Shown here in pieces: positions 52,943 through 62,476 of a DNA stretch of 64,000 nt; position 1 is the first letter of the stretch; every line of letters starts with the position of its first letter. Origin of the DNA: Acetatifactor muris (GTDB lineage Bacteria > Bacillota > Clostridia > Lachnospirales > Lachnospiraceae). The translations under genes were made by a program, and so were the position numbers. A model generated the notes under the pieces. The model saw only the letters and a list, made by a program, of their open reading frames with translations. It had not been told where the DNA came from and did no database searches. The DNA lies in assembly GCA_023663635.1 (NCBI GenBank), contig JAMPHD010000005.1, positions 62,001 through 126,000 of the forward strand. Direction: 5' to 3'.

Positions 52943-54892
52943 TTATTCCTCCATGATCAGGCCTTCCCGATAGGCCTCCAACAGTTCCTCCAGATATCGG
53001 ATGTTCTCCCGCAGATCCGCTCCCACATCCGTGTCGGCCACACGCTTTCTGCTGCGAAAAGTCTCCACCTCTATGGTGTCCGAAATGATATCGGACTCGT
53101 TGACGATAGCCGCCTCCATGGACTCAAAGGGCTCATGGGCCACAAGGCGCAATCCATGGGAATTGCACACCAGAGTATACCCGGCTATGCCGGTCTTTTT
53201 CTGGTATGCCTTGGAGAATCCGCCGTCGATGACGAGCAGTTTGCCACCGCATTTGATGGGAGACTCCCCGTGGATCTGCTCCACGGGCACATGACCGTTC
53301 ACGATATGGGCTCCCTCCGGATCGAGACCGAATTCCTCCAGTATCCTACCCACGACCTCCTCCTGCTCATAGAGCCTGTAATAACTGTTCTTGCGCTCCT
53401 CATGGGTCTTGGGATCCTCAATGAAATATCGCTCGAAAGTGGCCATCTTTTCCTTGCCGTACACGGGGGAACCCGCCCCGGTCCAGATATACCAGATGAT
53501 GTCCTGTCCCGCCATGCGCTCCCTCGCGTCCTTTGCGTAGTAGCCCTTTCTGGCATAATATTCCAAGACATCATACAATGCTTTCCCACTGTATTCCCGG
53601 TCAAAGATCCTCACCTTCCGGAAACTGCCGTCCTCGTTTAAGGGCACACATCCGTGATAGAGAAGATTCCCATTATATATCTTATACATGCCTCCCTTGG
53701 AATACAGAAAGCGCACATGTTTCTGCAGTTTCTCACAGTGCATGAAAGCCTGCTGCAGACGGACCATCAGCCGCGTCTCCTCCTCGGAGAGCTCATAGGG
53801 ATTCTCAGGATCCACCGTGGGGAAATTCACGTCCCGCATGGCATATTCCTCATCCCCAAGGCACACGGTCTTTTTTTCATAATCTATCTTGTCCAAGAGC
53901 AGCCTGTCCTCCATGCCAAACTCCGGATGGCGCAGGATGAACAGTCCCTCCAACTTGAACTGAATAATGGTCATGGCCTTGTGCATCTTGGTGTCCAACC
54001 GCAGATCCTTGGTATTGTAGTCCGTGTTGTACCGGATGGCGAACACGTCACAGTTTGTGTCCTTATAGGTCTCCAACACAAAGGTGGCCAGAGGCACCAG
54101 ATTGATCCCGTATCCCTCCTCCAACACGGAGAGATTGCCGTACCGCGCGGCCAGACGGATCACATTGGCAATGCAGAGCATACTGCCCGAGGCGGCTCCC
54201 ATCCACACAATGTCATGGTTGCCCCACTGCACGTCCACCGAGTGATAGTCGCAGAGCGTGTCCATGATGATATGCGGCCCCGGCCCCCTGTCGTAGATAT
54301 CTCCCACAATGTGGAGACGGTCTATGACAAGGCGCTGGATCAGTCTGCTCAGCGCGGTGATAAACTGCGGCGCTCTGCCGATCCTGATGATCGTGTGGAT
54401 GATTTCGTTATAATAGGCCTCTTTGTCCTGGATCTCCTCCTTCTCCGTGATCAGCTCCTCGATCACATAGGCAAAATCCGCGGGCAGGGCCTTCCTGACC
54501 TTGGAGCGGGTGTACTTGGAAGAGACGCGCTTGATCATGCGCACCAGTCTGTGCAGGGAGATCCGATACCACTCCTCCGGGTCCTCCTCTTCCTTCTCCG
54601 CGATCTCCAGTCTCTCCTCGGGATAATAGATCAGCGTGGCAAGACTCCTCTTGTCACGATTGCTGATCGTGTTGCCGAATTCCTCATCGATCTTGTGGCG
54701 CACGGAGCCCGATCCGTTCTTGAGCACATGGGTGAACTGTTCATATTCCCCGTGGATATCCGTCAGGAAATGTTCCGTGCCCTTGGGCAGATTCAATATG
54801 GACTGAAGATTGATGATCTCCGTGGATGCCGCCGCCACATTCTTATATTGGCGGGACAGGGTCTTTAAAAATTTCAAGTCCTTCTGCTCCAT
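52943..54892 (-). CDS. fbp: Fructose-1,6-bisphosphatase, class III
   Basis: A 649-residue Firmicutes-type FBPase; start at 54892 with GGGAGA, two codons inside the longest frame. The metallophosphatase core has DIHGEYEQFTHV, GDIYDRGPGPHIIMD, QWGNHDIVWMG, NGHVPVEQIHGESP and GGFSKAYQKKTGIAGYTL. It hydrolyses fructose 1,6-bisphosphate in gluconeogenesis. It follows dapB by 28 bases on the same strand, so it may share the lysine-controlled transcript. Confidence 0.96.
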   Translation of the reverse strand: MEQKDLKFLKTLSRQYKNVAAASTEIINLQSILNLPKGTEHFLTDIHGEYEQFTHVLKNGSGSVRHKIDEEFGNTISNRDKRSLATLIYYPEERLEIAEKEEEDPEEWYRISLHRLVRMIKRVSSKYTRSKVRKALPADFAYVIEELITEKEEIQDKEAYYNEIIHTIIRIGRAPQFITALSRLIQRLVIDRLHIVGDIYDRGPGPHIIMDTLCDYHSVDVQWGNHDIVWMGAASGSMLCIANVIRLAARYGNLSVLEEGYGINLVPLATFVLETYKDTNCDVFAIRYNTDYNTKDLRLDTKMHKAMTIIQFKLEGLFILRHPEFGMEDRLLLDKIDYEKKTVCLGDEEYAMRDVNFPTVDPENPYELSEEETRLMVRLQQAFMHCEKLQKHVRFLYSKGGMYKIYNGNLLYHGCVPLNEDGSFRKVRIFDREYSGKALYDVLEYYARKGYYAKDARERMAGQDIIWYIWTGAGSPVYGKEKMATFERYFIEDPKTHEERKNSYYRLYEQEEVVGRILEEFGLDPEGAHIVNGHVPVEQIHGESPIKCGGKLLVIDGGFSKAYQKKTGIAGYTLVCNSHGLRLVAHEPFESMEAAIVNESDIISDTIEVETFRSRKRVADTDVGADLRENIRYLEELLEAYREGLIMEE

Positions 54893-54920
54893 ACACATTC
54901 TCCCGACTTTTGATCTCTGC

Positions 54921-55676
54921 CTAACCGATCACATCGGCCATGTCATACATTCCTGCTGGCTTGCCCGCGAGGAATTTGGCCGCCTGTACGGCGCCCTTCG
55001 CAAATACGGCCTTGGAGTAGGCGCGGTGTGAGAAAGTGATCACCTCATCGTCCCCCGCGAAGATCACATCATGGTCTCCCACGATGGTGCCGCCCCTCAC
55101 GGCGCTGATGCCGATCTCTTTCTGCGGGCGTCTCTCCCTGCGGGAACTTCTGTCATACACATATTCATATTCGCCGTCCAACTCCTCATTGATGGAATCC
55201 GCCAGTGCCAGAGCGGTGCCGCTGGGCGCGTCCAGTTTCAGATTGTGGTGTTTTTCCACGATCTCTATGTCAAAGCCCGCGGGAGCCAATGTCCCCGCAG
55301 CCTCCTTCAGCATTTTTAACAACAGATTGATGCCCAGGGACATGTTGGCGGATTTTAAGATCGCAACCTTCTCTGAGGTCTCCTTCACCCTTTTAAGCTG
55401 CGCCTCGCCAAGCCCCGTGGTGCAGAGGACACAGGGGATCTTCCGATCCGAACAGTAGTCCAACAGCGCGTCCGCCGCTGCCGCCGTGGAAAAATCAATG
55501 ATACAGTCCGCCTCCACATCACAGTCTCTGATGTCCGTGAACACGGGATAGGGATTGTGGCCGTCGTCTCTCACGTCGATCCCCGCCACCAGTTCCATCT
55601 CCGGATCCCTGGCAACCATGGCGCTGATGGTCTGCCCCATCTTGCCGTTACAGCCGTTCATGATCACTCTCGTCAT
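54921..55676 (-). CDS. dapB: 4-hydroxy-tetrahydrodipicolinate reductase
   Basis: A 251-residue NAD(P)H enzyme of lysine/DAP synthesis, starting at 55676; the frame to 55856 overlaps dapA and is not protein-like. The cofactor motif is MNGCNGKMGQTI. The active-site segment EIVEKHHNLKLDAPSGTALALAD has the two histidines, lysine and SGT of the family. It follows dapA by 20 bases. Confidence 0.96.
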   Translation of the reverse strand: MTRVIMNGCNGKMGQTISAMVARDPEMELVAGIDVRDDGHNPYPVFTDIRDCDVEADCIIDFSTAAAADALLDYCSDRKIPCVLCTTGLGEAQLKRVKETSEKVAILKSANMSLGINLLLKMLKEAAGTLAPAGFDIEIVEKHHNLKLDAPSGTALALADSINEELDGEYEYVYDRSSRRERRPQKEIGISAVRGGTIVGDHDVIFAGDDEVITFSHRAYSKAVFAKGAVQAAKFLAGKPAGMYDMADVIG

Positions 55677-55696
55677 ATATGATAACCATACCTTTC

Positions 55697-56581
55697 TCAA
55701 AGAATACCGTAATCCCGCATCGCTTTTTCCAGACGCGCCACATTTTTCTCCTCCATCTCGGACAGAGGCATGCGCAGCGCGCCCGCCTCCATGCCCATGA
55801 GGTTCAGCGCCGTCTTCACGGGAATGGGATTGACCTCGCAGAACAGGGCGTCGCACAGGTCGAGAGCCTGCAGCTGCATCCTGCGGCTGCCCTCCACGTC
55901 GCCGTCCAAAAATTTCCGGCAGATCTCATGGGTCTGCGCCGGCGCCACATTGGAGAGAACAGAGATCACGCCCACGCCGCCCAACGCCATGATGGGCACG
56001 ATCTGGTCGTCATTTCCGGAATAGATGTCCACACAACCGTGGGAGATTGCCGCCAGATGAGCGATCTGGCTGATATTGCCGCTGGCCTCCTTGACGCCCA
56101 GAATGTTATCCACATCCTTGCACAGGCGCACCACCGTCTCCGGCAGGATATTGCAGCCCGTGCGGCTCGGCACATTGTAGAGAATGACGGGAATCTTCAC
56201 GGACTCCGCCACCGCCTTGAAATGGGCATAGAGGCCGTTCTGTGTGGCCTTGTTGTAATAAGGCGTCACCACCAACAGTCCGTCCGCGCCGTATTTCTCC
56301 GCCTCAACAGACAGATAGATCGCAGTCTCCGTGCAGTTGGAGCCCGTTCCCGCCACCACCGGGATCCGGCCCGCCACCTTGTCGATGCAGTAGCGGATGG
56401 TCTCCAGATGCTCCTCATGGGTGAGGGTGGACGCCTCTCCCGTGGTGCCGCAGACGATGATCGCGTCCGTGCCGTTCTCGATCTGGAACTCGATGAGCTC
56501 CCCAAACCTCTCATAATTGACTTTGCCGTCAGCATGCATGGGCGTTACGATCGCCACGCCTGCCCCTGTAAAAATTGCCAT
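55697..56581 (-). CDS. dapA: 4-hydroxy-tetrahydrodipicolinate synthase
   Basis: A 294-residue class I aldolase-type enzyme condensing pyruvate with aspartate semialdehyde. Motifs are CGTTGEASTLTHEEH, YNVPSRTGCNI with catalytic tyrosine, and the Schiff-base lysine in LGVKEASGN. It is the first gene after the lysine riboswitch, so expression should fall when lysine is plentiful. Confidence 0.96.
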   Translation of the reverse strand: MAIFTGAGVAIVTPMHADGKVNYERFGELIEFQIENGTDAIIVCGTTGEASTLTHEEHLETIRYCIDKVAGRIPVVAGTGSNCTETAIYLSVEAEKYGADGLLVVTPYYNKATQNGLYAHFKAVAESVKIPVILYNVPSRTGCNILPETVVRLCKDVDNILGVKEASGNISQIAHLAAISHGCVDIYSGNDDQIVPIMALGGVGVISVLSNVAPAQTHEICRKFLDGDVEGSRRMQLQALDLCDALFCEVNPIPVKTALNLMGMEAGALRMPLSEMEEKNVARLEKAMRDYGIL

Positions 56582-56613
56582 GTCCTCTCCTCCTTATGGG
56601 TAAACGATTGAAA

Positions 56614-56658
56614 CAACGGGCAGAGTGCCTCGGGAACTGCCCTTAAGTTAATAAAAAA
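56614..56658 (-). repeat. Post-terminator hairpin element, copy 4
   Basis: Minus strand after the riboswitch terminator: TTAACTTAAGGGCAG, TTCCCGAGGCACT, CTGCCCGTTG. It lies in the dapA leader between terminator and ribosome site. Confidence 0.6.
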
Positions 56659-56679
56659 GCCGGCGACTGATGCGCCGGC
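56653..56679 (-). terminator. Riboswitch terminator ahead of dapA
   Basis: GCCGGCG (56659-56665) pairs with CGCCGGC (56673-56679); TTTTTTA follows on the minus strand. It is the expression platform of the lysine riboswitch. Confidence 0.9.
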
Positions 56680-56699
56680 AAATTTCTCAATTTATCCTT

Positions 56700-56868
56700 T
56701 GATAGCGCACCATCCGGAAAGGATGACAGTCATACGGCTCTTAACCGCATGCCCAAGACTCAACGCGCAGGCCGTCTCCTCTTTCGGCGCATTCCCCTTT
56801 CCATCTTTCTCGTCTGTGCCTGCCACATCGAAAGATCTACTCATGAAACGCGCAACCTCTATCTCTAT
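56700..56868 (-). promoter_or_regulatory. Lysine riboswitch (L-box)
   Basis: The minus-strand RNA carries the L-box landmarks in order: GAGGTTGCGC at the 5' stem, ATGAGTAG, GCGCCGAAAG, TCTTGGGCATG, GGTTAAGAGCC, ATGACTGTCAT and a closing GCGCTATC that pairs with the start. Lysine binding should favour the terminator at 56653-56679 and switch off dapA-dapB and possibly fbp. Similar aptamers sit before lysine genes across Firmicutes. Confidence 0.92.
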
Positions 56869-56888
56869 GATCCTTTTCTACTTAGTCC

Positions 56889-56917
56889 ATCATAGCATTC
56901 CGCTCTGCCGCTGTCAA
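56889..56917 (-). promoter_or_regulatory. Promoter of the lysine riboswitch operon
   Basis: TTGACA (56912-56917), 17 bases, TATGAT (56889-56894), ending just after the cobO stop. Strong match to consensus. Confidence 0.85.
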
Positions 56918-56935
56918 TGCTTTTCTGCCGGCCTG

Positions 56936-57454
56936 TCAGCCGTCCTCTCGGCCAATCTGTTGACCGGCCTTAAACTTCACGGTCTCTATTCTGGAGACCT
57001 CGTCCCCGAGCCGGCACACCTCGTCACTCAATCTGATACCGGTGAGGATCACATCCGTTGCGCCTCGGCACTCCAAGAGATTTTTCAGATCCTCCGCCTG
57101 CAGGATCCCCTTCTCCTCAAGTCCCAAGACCTCATCGAGGATCAGCAGGTCGCACTCGCCCGTGCCCAAGACCTTCTTGGCGAAACTGATGCCGTTTCGG
57201 ATATTGCCGATCTCCTCCTGTTTGCGCTCCTCCGACAATTCCTCAAAATTTTCATCAGATTTCTCAAACCGAAACAGCTTGATCTCCGGCTCAAGTCTGC
57301 GCAGGAACTCGGAGTCCTCCAGACCTCTCCCCTTCAGGAACTGGATCAGTACCACACGGCCGCCCGCCACCGCGGTCTGCACCGCCCTGCCGATGGCCGC
57401 GGGGGATTTGCCCCTTCCGTCACCGGCATAAATATATACATTTCCTCTTTCCAT
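56936..57454 (-). CDS. cobO: Cob(I)alamin/cobyrinate adenosyltransferase, CobO/BtuR type
   Basis: 172 residues from the ATG at 57454, with GGAGG upstream. P-loop GDGRGKSPAAIG (GKTT is commoner), then VLIQFLKGRG, LILDEVLGLEEKG and VILTGIRLSDEVCRLGDEVSRIE. The enzyme adds the adenosyl group to cobalamin precursors or recycled B12. No other cob gene is adjacent, so salvage of imported corrinoid fits. Confidence 0.9.
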   Translation of the reverse strand: MERGNVYIYAGDGRGKSPAAIGRAVQTAVAGGRVVLIQFLKGRGLEDSEFLRRLEPEIKLFRFEKSDENFEELSEERKQEEIGNIRNGISFAKKVLGTGECDLLILDEVLGLEEKGILQAEDLKNLLECRGATDVILTGIRLSDEVCRLGDEVSRIETVKFKAGQQIGREDG

Positions 57455-57521
57455 GTCCTGCCTCCATATCCAAAATCCGGTCATTACACCGTCTGCAGCG
57501 CCACCGGCCTGAATCGGTCTC

Positions 57522-57550
57522 AGTATAACACAGATTTTAAGAATTGGCAA
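57522..57550 (-). promoter_or_regulatory. cobO promoter
   Basis: TTGCCA (57545-57550), 17 bases, TATACT (57522-57527) on the minus strand, about 68 bases before the cobO ATG. Confidence 0.7.
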
Positions 57551-57556
57551 ATTTTG

Positions 57557-58240
57557 TCAGGCCTCGCCGGGACAGAGAGGGCCTTCCGTCAAAAAGGCAT
57601 CCTCCTTCTCTTCCTCCCCCACCAGTTCCAATTTGCTCACGGACACTTCAAAGGCCACGCGTTTCTCCACATGCTCCTCGTCCAATTTTTTCATATATTC
57701 CCTACTCTGGATACGCCCCCAGATGGCGCAGCGCTCTCCCACCTTGAAGTGGTTGGCATAGCGCGCGTTCCTGCCCCAACAGATACAGGGTATGTAGTCC
57801 GACTTGCCGTAGGGACGGTTGACCGCCAGAAGCAGATCCGCGATCTCTCTCCCGAGCGGCGTCTTTCTGTAGATGGGCTCCTTGCAGATGTATCCGTCCA
57901 GATAGATCTGATTGGTCTTGGAGCTCTCCTCCACCTCCGACACAAACTCCACCTCTCTGGCAAACACGGACAGCACCAACCGGTTCTTCCTCTCCTCGTG
58001 CCGATTGTAGGAGCGGAACTGTCCGTTTACACAGATCAGCATTCCGCTGTAGTCCTCGTTCACGTCCAACAGTCTCTCAGACACCATAACGGGGATCACG
58101 TCGAAACTCTCGCTGAGCCTCTGCACCTTCACATCCACCATGTAGAATCCCTCTCCGAAGATCTCATGGCTGTAGGAAAATCTGCTGATGACCTCTCCCA
58201 TCACCGTCACCTGATTGTTTTCAATTACCTTATCCGTCAT
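57557..58240 (-). CDS. Single-stranded DNA-binding-like protein with two OB folds
   Basis: A 227-residue protein. Two OB-fold segments: the first (about 8-105) has NNQVTVMGEVISRFSYSHE, and the second (about 110-215) has IYLDGYICKEPIYRKTPLGREIADLLLAVNR, CICWGRNARYANHFKVGERCAIWGRIQSREY. The second matches the SSB/PriB type closely. The C-terminal end (EGPLCPGEA) lacks the DDDIPF tail of replicative SSB, so this is probably an accessory paralogue. Confidence 0.78.
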   Translation of the reverse strand: MTDKVIENNQVTVMGEVISRFSYSHEIFGEGFYMVDVKVQRLSESFDVIPVMVSERLLDVNEDYSGMLICVNGQFRSYNRHEERKNRLVLSVFAREVEFVSEVEESSKTNQIYLDGYICKEPIYRKTPLGREIADLLLAVNRPYGKSDYIPCICWGRNARYANHFKVGERCAIWGRIQSREYMKKLDEEHVEKRVAFEVSVSKLELVGEEEKEDAFLTEGPLCPGEA

Positions 58241-58425
58241 ATTGGTTCTCCCTTCTTACACCTTTGTAACGTATTTATCATGACACTATATTTATACTAT
58301 AAAGAACTCGGAAATAACACAAAATCTCATCGCACATATTGCCGCGAAACACATATTTTCACCATTTTTTGTAACAATACTCCATGTGACACCTCCAAAT
58401 ACATCCGCACAGAAAAGCTTTTTTC

Positions 58426-58454
58426 TTGCATCCCCGCCAAAATAGTGCTATACT
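58426..58454 (+). promoter_or_regulatory. typA promoter
   Basis: TTGCAT (58426-58431), 17 bases, TATACT (58449-58454), about 76 bases before the typA ATG. The remainder of the 290-base gap to the divergent SSB-like gene is AT-rich and shows no further gene. Confidence 0.75.
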
Positions 58455-58530
58455 GTAACAGTTTGGTCTGAAACAAAATTTCATCGGTACAAATCGACAA
58501 CATAAGACATATGGATCAGAGGAAAAAGTT

Positions 58531-60363
58531 ATGAAACAAAAACGAGAAGATGTAAGAAATATCGCGATCATCGCACATGTGGATCACGGCAAGACCACTC
58601 TGGTGGACGAACTTTTAAAACAGAGCGGCGTATTCCGGGAAAATCAGGAGGTTGCCGAGCGTGTCATGGACTCCAATGACATCGAGCGCGAGCGCGGTAT
58701 CACCATCCTTTCCAAAAATACCGCCATCAAGTACAAGGGCACCAAGATCAACATCATCGACACCCCGGGCCATGCGGATTTCGGCGGGGAGGTGGAGCGC
58801 GTCCTGAAGATGGTGAACGGCGTGATCCTTGTGGTGGACGCCTTTGAGGGCGCCATGCCCCAGACCAAGTTCGTGTTGCGCAAGGCTCTGGAACTGAAAC
58901 TTCCCGTCATCGTCTGCATCAACAAGATCGACCGCCCCGAGGCAAGGCCGGACGAGGTGGTGGACGAGGTTCTGGAACTGTTCCTGGAGCTTGACGCAGA
59001 TGACTCTCAACTGGACTGCCCCTTCGTCTTCGCCTCCGCCAAATCGGGGATCGCGTCCCTGGAGGCGGATGAGACCGGCACCGATATGGAGCCGCTGTTT
59101 GAGACCATCGTCAACTATATCCCCGCCCCCGAGGGCGATCCCGACGCGGGCACCCAGGTGCTCATAAGCACCATCGACTACAATGAATACGTGGGGCGCA
59201 TCGGCGTGGGCAAGGTGGACAACGGAACCATCCGCGTCAATCAGGAGGTAGTCATCACCAATCACCACGAACCCGACAAACAGGTCCGGGTGAAAGTCAG
59301 CAAGCTCTACGAGTTTGACGGCCTGAATAAAGTCGAGGTGAAGGAGGCCTCCATCGGCTCCATCGTCGCCATCTCCGGGATCGCGGACCTGCACATCGGG
59401 GACACGCTCTGCTCCCCCGACAATGTGAGCCCCATTCCCTTCCAGAAGATCAGTGAACCCACCATCGCCATGCAGTTCATGGTCAATGACTCCCCTCTCG
59501 CGGGTCAGGAGGGCAAATTCGTCACCAGCCGCCATCTGCGGGACAGGCTGTTCCGCGAGTTGAACACGGATGTATCCCTGCGGGTGGAAGACACGGATCA
59601 GACCGATGTCTTCAAGGTCTCCGGGCGCGGTGAGCTGCATCTGTCCGTGCTGATCGAGAACATGCGCAGAGAGGGCTTTGAGTTTGCCGTGAGCAAGGCG
59701 GAAGTTCTGTACCGCGAAGACGAAAAAGGCCATAAACTGGAGCCCATGGAACTGGCCTACATCGATGTTCCCAACGAGTACACCGGCGCCGTCATCGAGA
59801 AACTGGGACAGAGAAAGGGCGAGCTGCGCAATATGGGCAGCATATCAGGCGGCGCCTACACGCGCCTGGAGTTCTCCATCCCCGCCAGAGGACTCATCGG
59901 CTACCGCGGAGAATTTCTCACGGACACCAAGGGAAACGGCATTCTGAACACCGTGTTTGACGGCTATGCCCCCTATAAGGGAGATATTCAGTACCGCCGT
60001 CTCGGCTCGCTGATCGCTTTCGAGGCGGGAGAGGCCATCACCTACGGTCTCTACAATGCGCAGGAGCGCGGCATCCTCTTCATCGGCCCCGGAGAAAAGG
60101 TATACTCCGGCATGGTGGTGGGACAGACCGGACGAAACGAGGACATCGAGATCAATGTCTGCAAGAAAAAGCAACTGACCAACACCCGCTCCTCCTCCGC
60201 CGATGAGGCGCTGAAACTCACGCCGCCCAAGATCCTGTCACTGGAACAGGCGCTGGACTTCATCGACACGGACGAGCTGTTGGAGGTGACCCCGGAGAGT
60301 CTGCGCATCCGCAAGAAGATCCTGGATCCCACTCTGAGAAAGCGCGCGGCTATCAGAAAATAA
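58531..60363 (+). CDS. typA: Translational GTPase TypA/BipA
   Basis: A 610-residue ribosome-associated GTPase involved in ribosome assembly and stress or cold adaptation. G motifs are [15 protein letters not shown] (G1), [15 protein letters not shown] (G2), [16 protein letters not shown] (G3), [11 protein letters not shown] (G4) and ASAKSG (G5). EF-G-like domains III and V follow ([28 protein letters not shown]-type [13 protein letters not shown]). GAGG lies before the ATG. It is the only large plus-strand gene here. Confidence 0.97.
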   Translation: MKQKREDVRNIAIIAHVDHGKTTLVDELLKQSGVFRENQEVAERVMDSNDIERERGITILSKNTAIKYKGTKINIIDTPGHADFGGEVERVLKMVNGVILVVDAFEGAMPQTKFVLRKALELKLPVIVCINKIDRPEARPDEVVDEVLELFLELDADDSQLDCPFVFASAKSGIASLEADETGTDMEPLFETIVNYIPAPEGDPDAGTQVLISTIDYNEYVGRIGVGKVDNGTIRVNQEVVITNHHEPDKQVRVKVSKLYEFDGLNKVEVKEASIGSIVAISGIADLHIGDTLCSPDNVSPIPFQKISEPTIAMQFMVNDSPLAGQEGKFVTSRHLRDRLFRELNTDVSLRVEDTDQTDVFKVSGRGELHLSVLIENMRREGFEFAVSKAEVLYREDEKGHKLEPMELAYIDVPNEYTGAVIEKLGQRKGELRNMGSISGGAYTRLEFSIPARGLIGYRGEFLTDTKGNGILNTVFDGYAPYKGDIQYRRLGSLIAFEAGEAITYGLYNAQERGILFIGPGEKVYSGMVVGQTGRNEDIEINVCKKKQLTNTRSSSADEALKLTPPKILSLEQALDFIDTDELLEVTPESLRIRKKILDPTLRKRAAIRK

Positions 60364-60390
60364 CAGCGCGAACCATGGCGTGTATGCGGG

Positions 60391-60425
60391 AAGGGAGGAT
60401 GTCTCACAGGGCATTCTCCCTTTTC
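60391..60425 (+). terminator. typA terminator
   Basis: AAGGGAG (60391-60397) pairs with CTCCCTT (60416-60422) with TTTTC at the end. It overlaps the stop of the converging EAL gene. Confidence 0.65.
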
Positions 60426-62367
60426 AGCCCTTCGCCCTCCGCAGAAAGGCCGTAAACTCCTCCACGGGCAGCGGTTTGGAATAGTAGAATCCCTGTATGT
60501 AATCACAGCCCATCTCGGAGAAGACCCCAGCCTGCTCTGCCGTCTCTATGCCCTCCACCACGATCTTCATGCCCATCTCTTTGACCATCCGCACCGTGTT
60601 GCGCGCGGCTGCCTCCAACTTGGGATTACCGTCCGGATTCGTGAAGGACTTGTCCAGTTTCACGATGCTGAGGGGCATGGAAGTCATGCGCCGGATATTG
60701 GAGTAGCCCGTGCCGAAATCATCCAGTGAAAAGGGGATGCCTCTCTCCGCCAGAATGCGGATATTCTCCGTCATCGTGTTCTGGGAATAGACCGCCGCCG
60801 TCTCCGTGATCTCCAGATTGATCTGCTCCGGTCTCACCCCGTAGCGATCCATGATCTCCAACAGTTCCGCCGCCAGATTGCTGCGCATACACTGCGTCAC
60901 CGACAGATTGACCTCTATATACTCCAGCCCCAGTTCCCCGAACTGCTCTCCCGCGATAAACCTGCACACTTCCTCAAACACCATGCTGCCGATCTTGTGA
61001 ATGACACCGTTCTTCTCCGCAACGGGAATAAACAGTTCCGGAGAGATATGTCCATATTCCTCATCATCCAACCGGATCAGCGCCTCCGCCGACACACAAC
61101 GACCCTCCGCAACGGAATAGATCGGCTGATAACACAGGGACAGTCCCTCGTTGGTCATGGCGTTGTCGATGATATTCTCAATGTCTTTGATGATGTAGCG
61201 TCCGTCCTTTAAGATCTCCTCCGCATACAGCACCTTCCCCGTCCTCTCATGCTCCTCAAACTCATTGCTGAAGGCAAACACTCCCTGAAAATCACTCATG
61301 TCCTCGGGGCAGCGGACAATACACAGGTTCGCCTGCAGATTGATGCGCATATCCTGCATGAAGATATCTTCCTTCAAGAGCTCATTCAGCTCCTCCACCG
61401 CGCCCTCCGCCTTGGACAGGCTCTCCCTGCTCACCACCAGACAAAATCTCCCGCCCTCCAGATAATAGGGATCCGCCTTGGGGAGTCTCGCCTTGCAGTG
61501 CGCCATGATCTTCTCCGCCACCCTGCCCGTCAGCTCCTGCATATCAGCATAATTCAAAAATTCCCGCAACACTTTATAATTCACGATATTGATCAAAATG
61601 ATCCGGATGGATTTGCGGTTGCAGACAGCCTGTTCAATGTCCGCCGCGTAGGCCGTGGACTTTCCAAATCCCGTGGTGATGTCCATCCGCTCCATGGGCC
61701 TCTGCACCATGAGCAACAGAAACAGCACGACTATGGCATGCGCGAACATCTCCACCCGCTGATCCGGATGCACCCACTGCACATAAAAGACCGCCAACAT
61801 CACGGGGAAGACCGCCAACATGGACAAAAGCCGCCCCTTCGTGAACAGCTTGCGGCAGCGCAGCGCATAGACCACGCCTATGGCCACATAGAATGCAGCC
61901 ACCACATACAGCAGCCCATACCATTCGCCGGTCCGGTAGCGGTTGTCGCCGTCCAGGTAAAATATGGTGTGAGTGACCGGAGAGCTGAGGATCATCACCA
62001 CCAGACAGGCAAAGGGAACCGCCAAAAGCAACTGCACCAATATGGTCTCTTTGATGCGGTTCATATTGTCCGTGAGGCAGGCCAGATAGATGACATAGAC
62101 CGGCACGGTGAAACTGTTTAAGAGCAGGAACCCGGCGTGAGCCACATATTTTTCCAATATATTGGCCCCGGTCCCACAGTCCAGGTTCACCGCCAGAATA
62201 TCAAAAATCACGCCGCACAGCACCACCAACAGCAGATTCCAAAAATATCTGTTCCTTCTGCCGTGCAGCATGCGACGTGACAGGATCACCACCGTCAGGA
62301 CCGCCAGTATGATCAGCGCGCAGTAATTAAACGCATTGTAAATGTTAAAATAACCCGGTCCGCCCAT
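60424..62367 (-). CDS. Membrane EAL-domain protein, probable c-di-GMP phosphodiesterase
   Basis: 647 residues, start at 62367 with GGAGG upstream. The N-terminal 220 residues hold about seven membrane helices (ALIILAVLTVVILSRRML, FLLLNSFTVPVYVIYLACL, VVAAFYVAIGVVYALRC). A GGDEF-like domain without GGDEF residues follows (about 225-390). The EAL domain is intact: EALIRL, VNLSVTQ, EITETAA, DDFGTGYS, KLDK, EGIET and QGF. A sensory phosphodiesterase is likely. Convergent with typA. Confidence 0.88.
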   Translation of the reverse strand: MGGPGYFNIYNAFNYCALIILAVLTVVILSRRMLHGRRNRYFWNLLLVVLCGVIFDILAVNLDCGTGANILEKYVAHAGFLLLNSFTVPVYVIYLACLTDNMNRIKETILVQLLLAVPFACLVVMILSSPVTHTIFYLDGDNRYRTGEWYGLLYVVAAFYVAIGVVYALRCRKLFTKGRLLSMLAVFPVMLAVFYVQWVHPDQRVEMFAHAIVVLFLLLMVQRPMERMDITTGFGKSTAYAADIEQAVCNRKSIRIILINIVNYKVLREFLNYADMQELTGRVAEKIMAHCKARLPKADPYYLEGGRFCLVVSRESLSKAEGAVEELNELLKEDIFMQDMRINLQANLCIVRCPEDMSDFQGVFAFSNEFEEHERTGKVLYAEEILKDGRYIIKDIENIIDNAMTNEGLSLCYQPIYSVAEGRCVSAEALIRLDDEEYGHISPELFIPVAEKNGVIHKIGSMVFEEVCRFIAGEQFGELGLEYIEVNLSVTQCMRSNLAAELLEIMDRYGVRPEQINLEITETAAVYSQNTMTENIRILAERGIPFSLDDFGTGYSNIRRMTSMPLSIVKLDKSFTNPDGNPKLEAAARNTVRMVKEMGMKIVVEGIETAEQAGVFSEMGCDYIQGFYYSKPLPVEEFTAFLRRAKG

Positions 62368-62476
62368 GTTCTGCCTCCATACCATGCCATCCGCCTTAAG
62401 GGTCCGACGCCTATATGGACATTATGACATATTTTGACTGAAATGACAATAAGCGGAATGTAAATCCGGATTTTAA

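Noticed and set aside
56699..58471. 590-residue plus-strand frame
   Set aside because: Runs antisense over the lysine riboswitch, cobO and the SSB-like gene; not protein-like.
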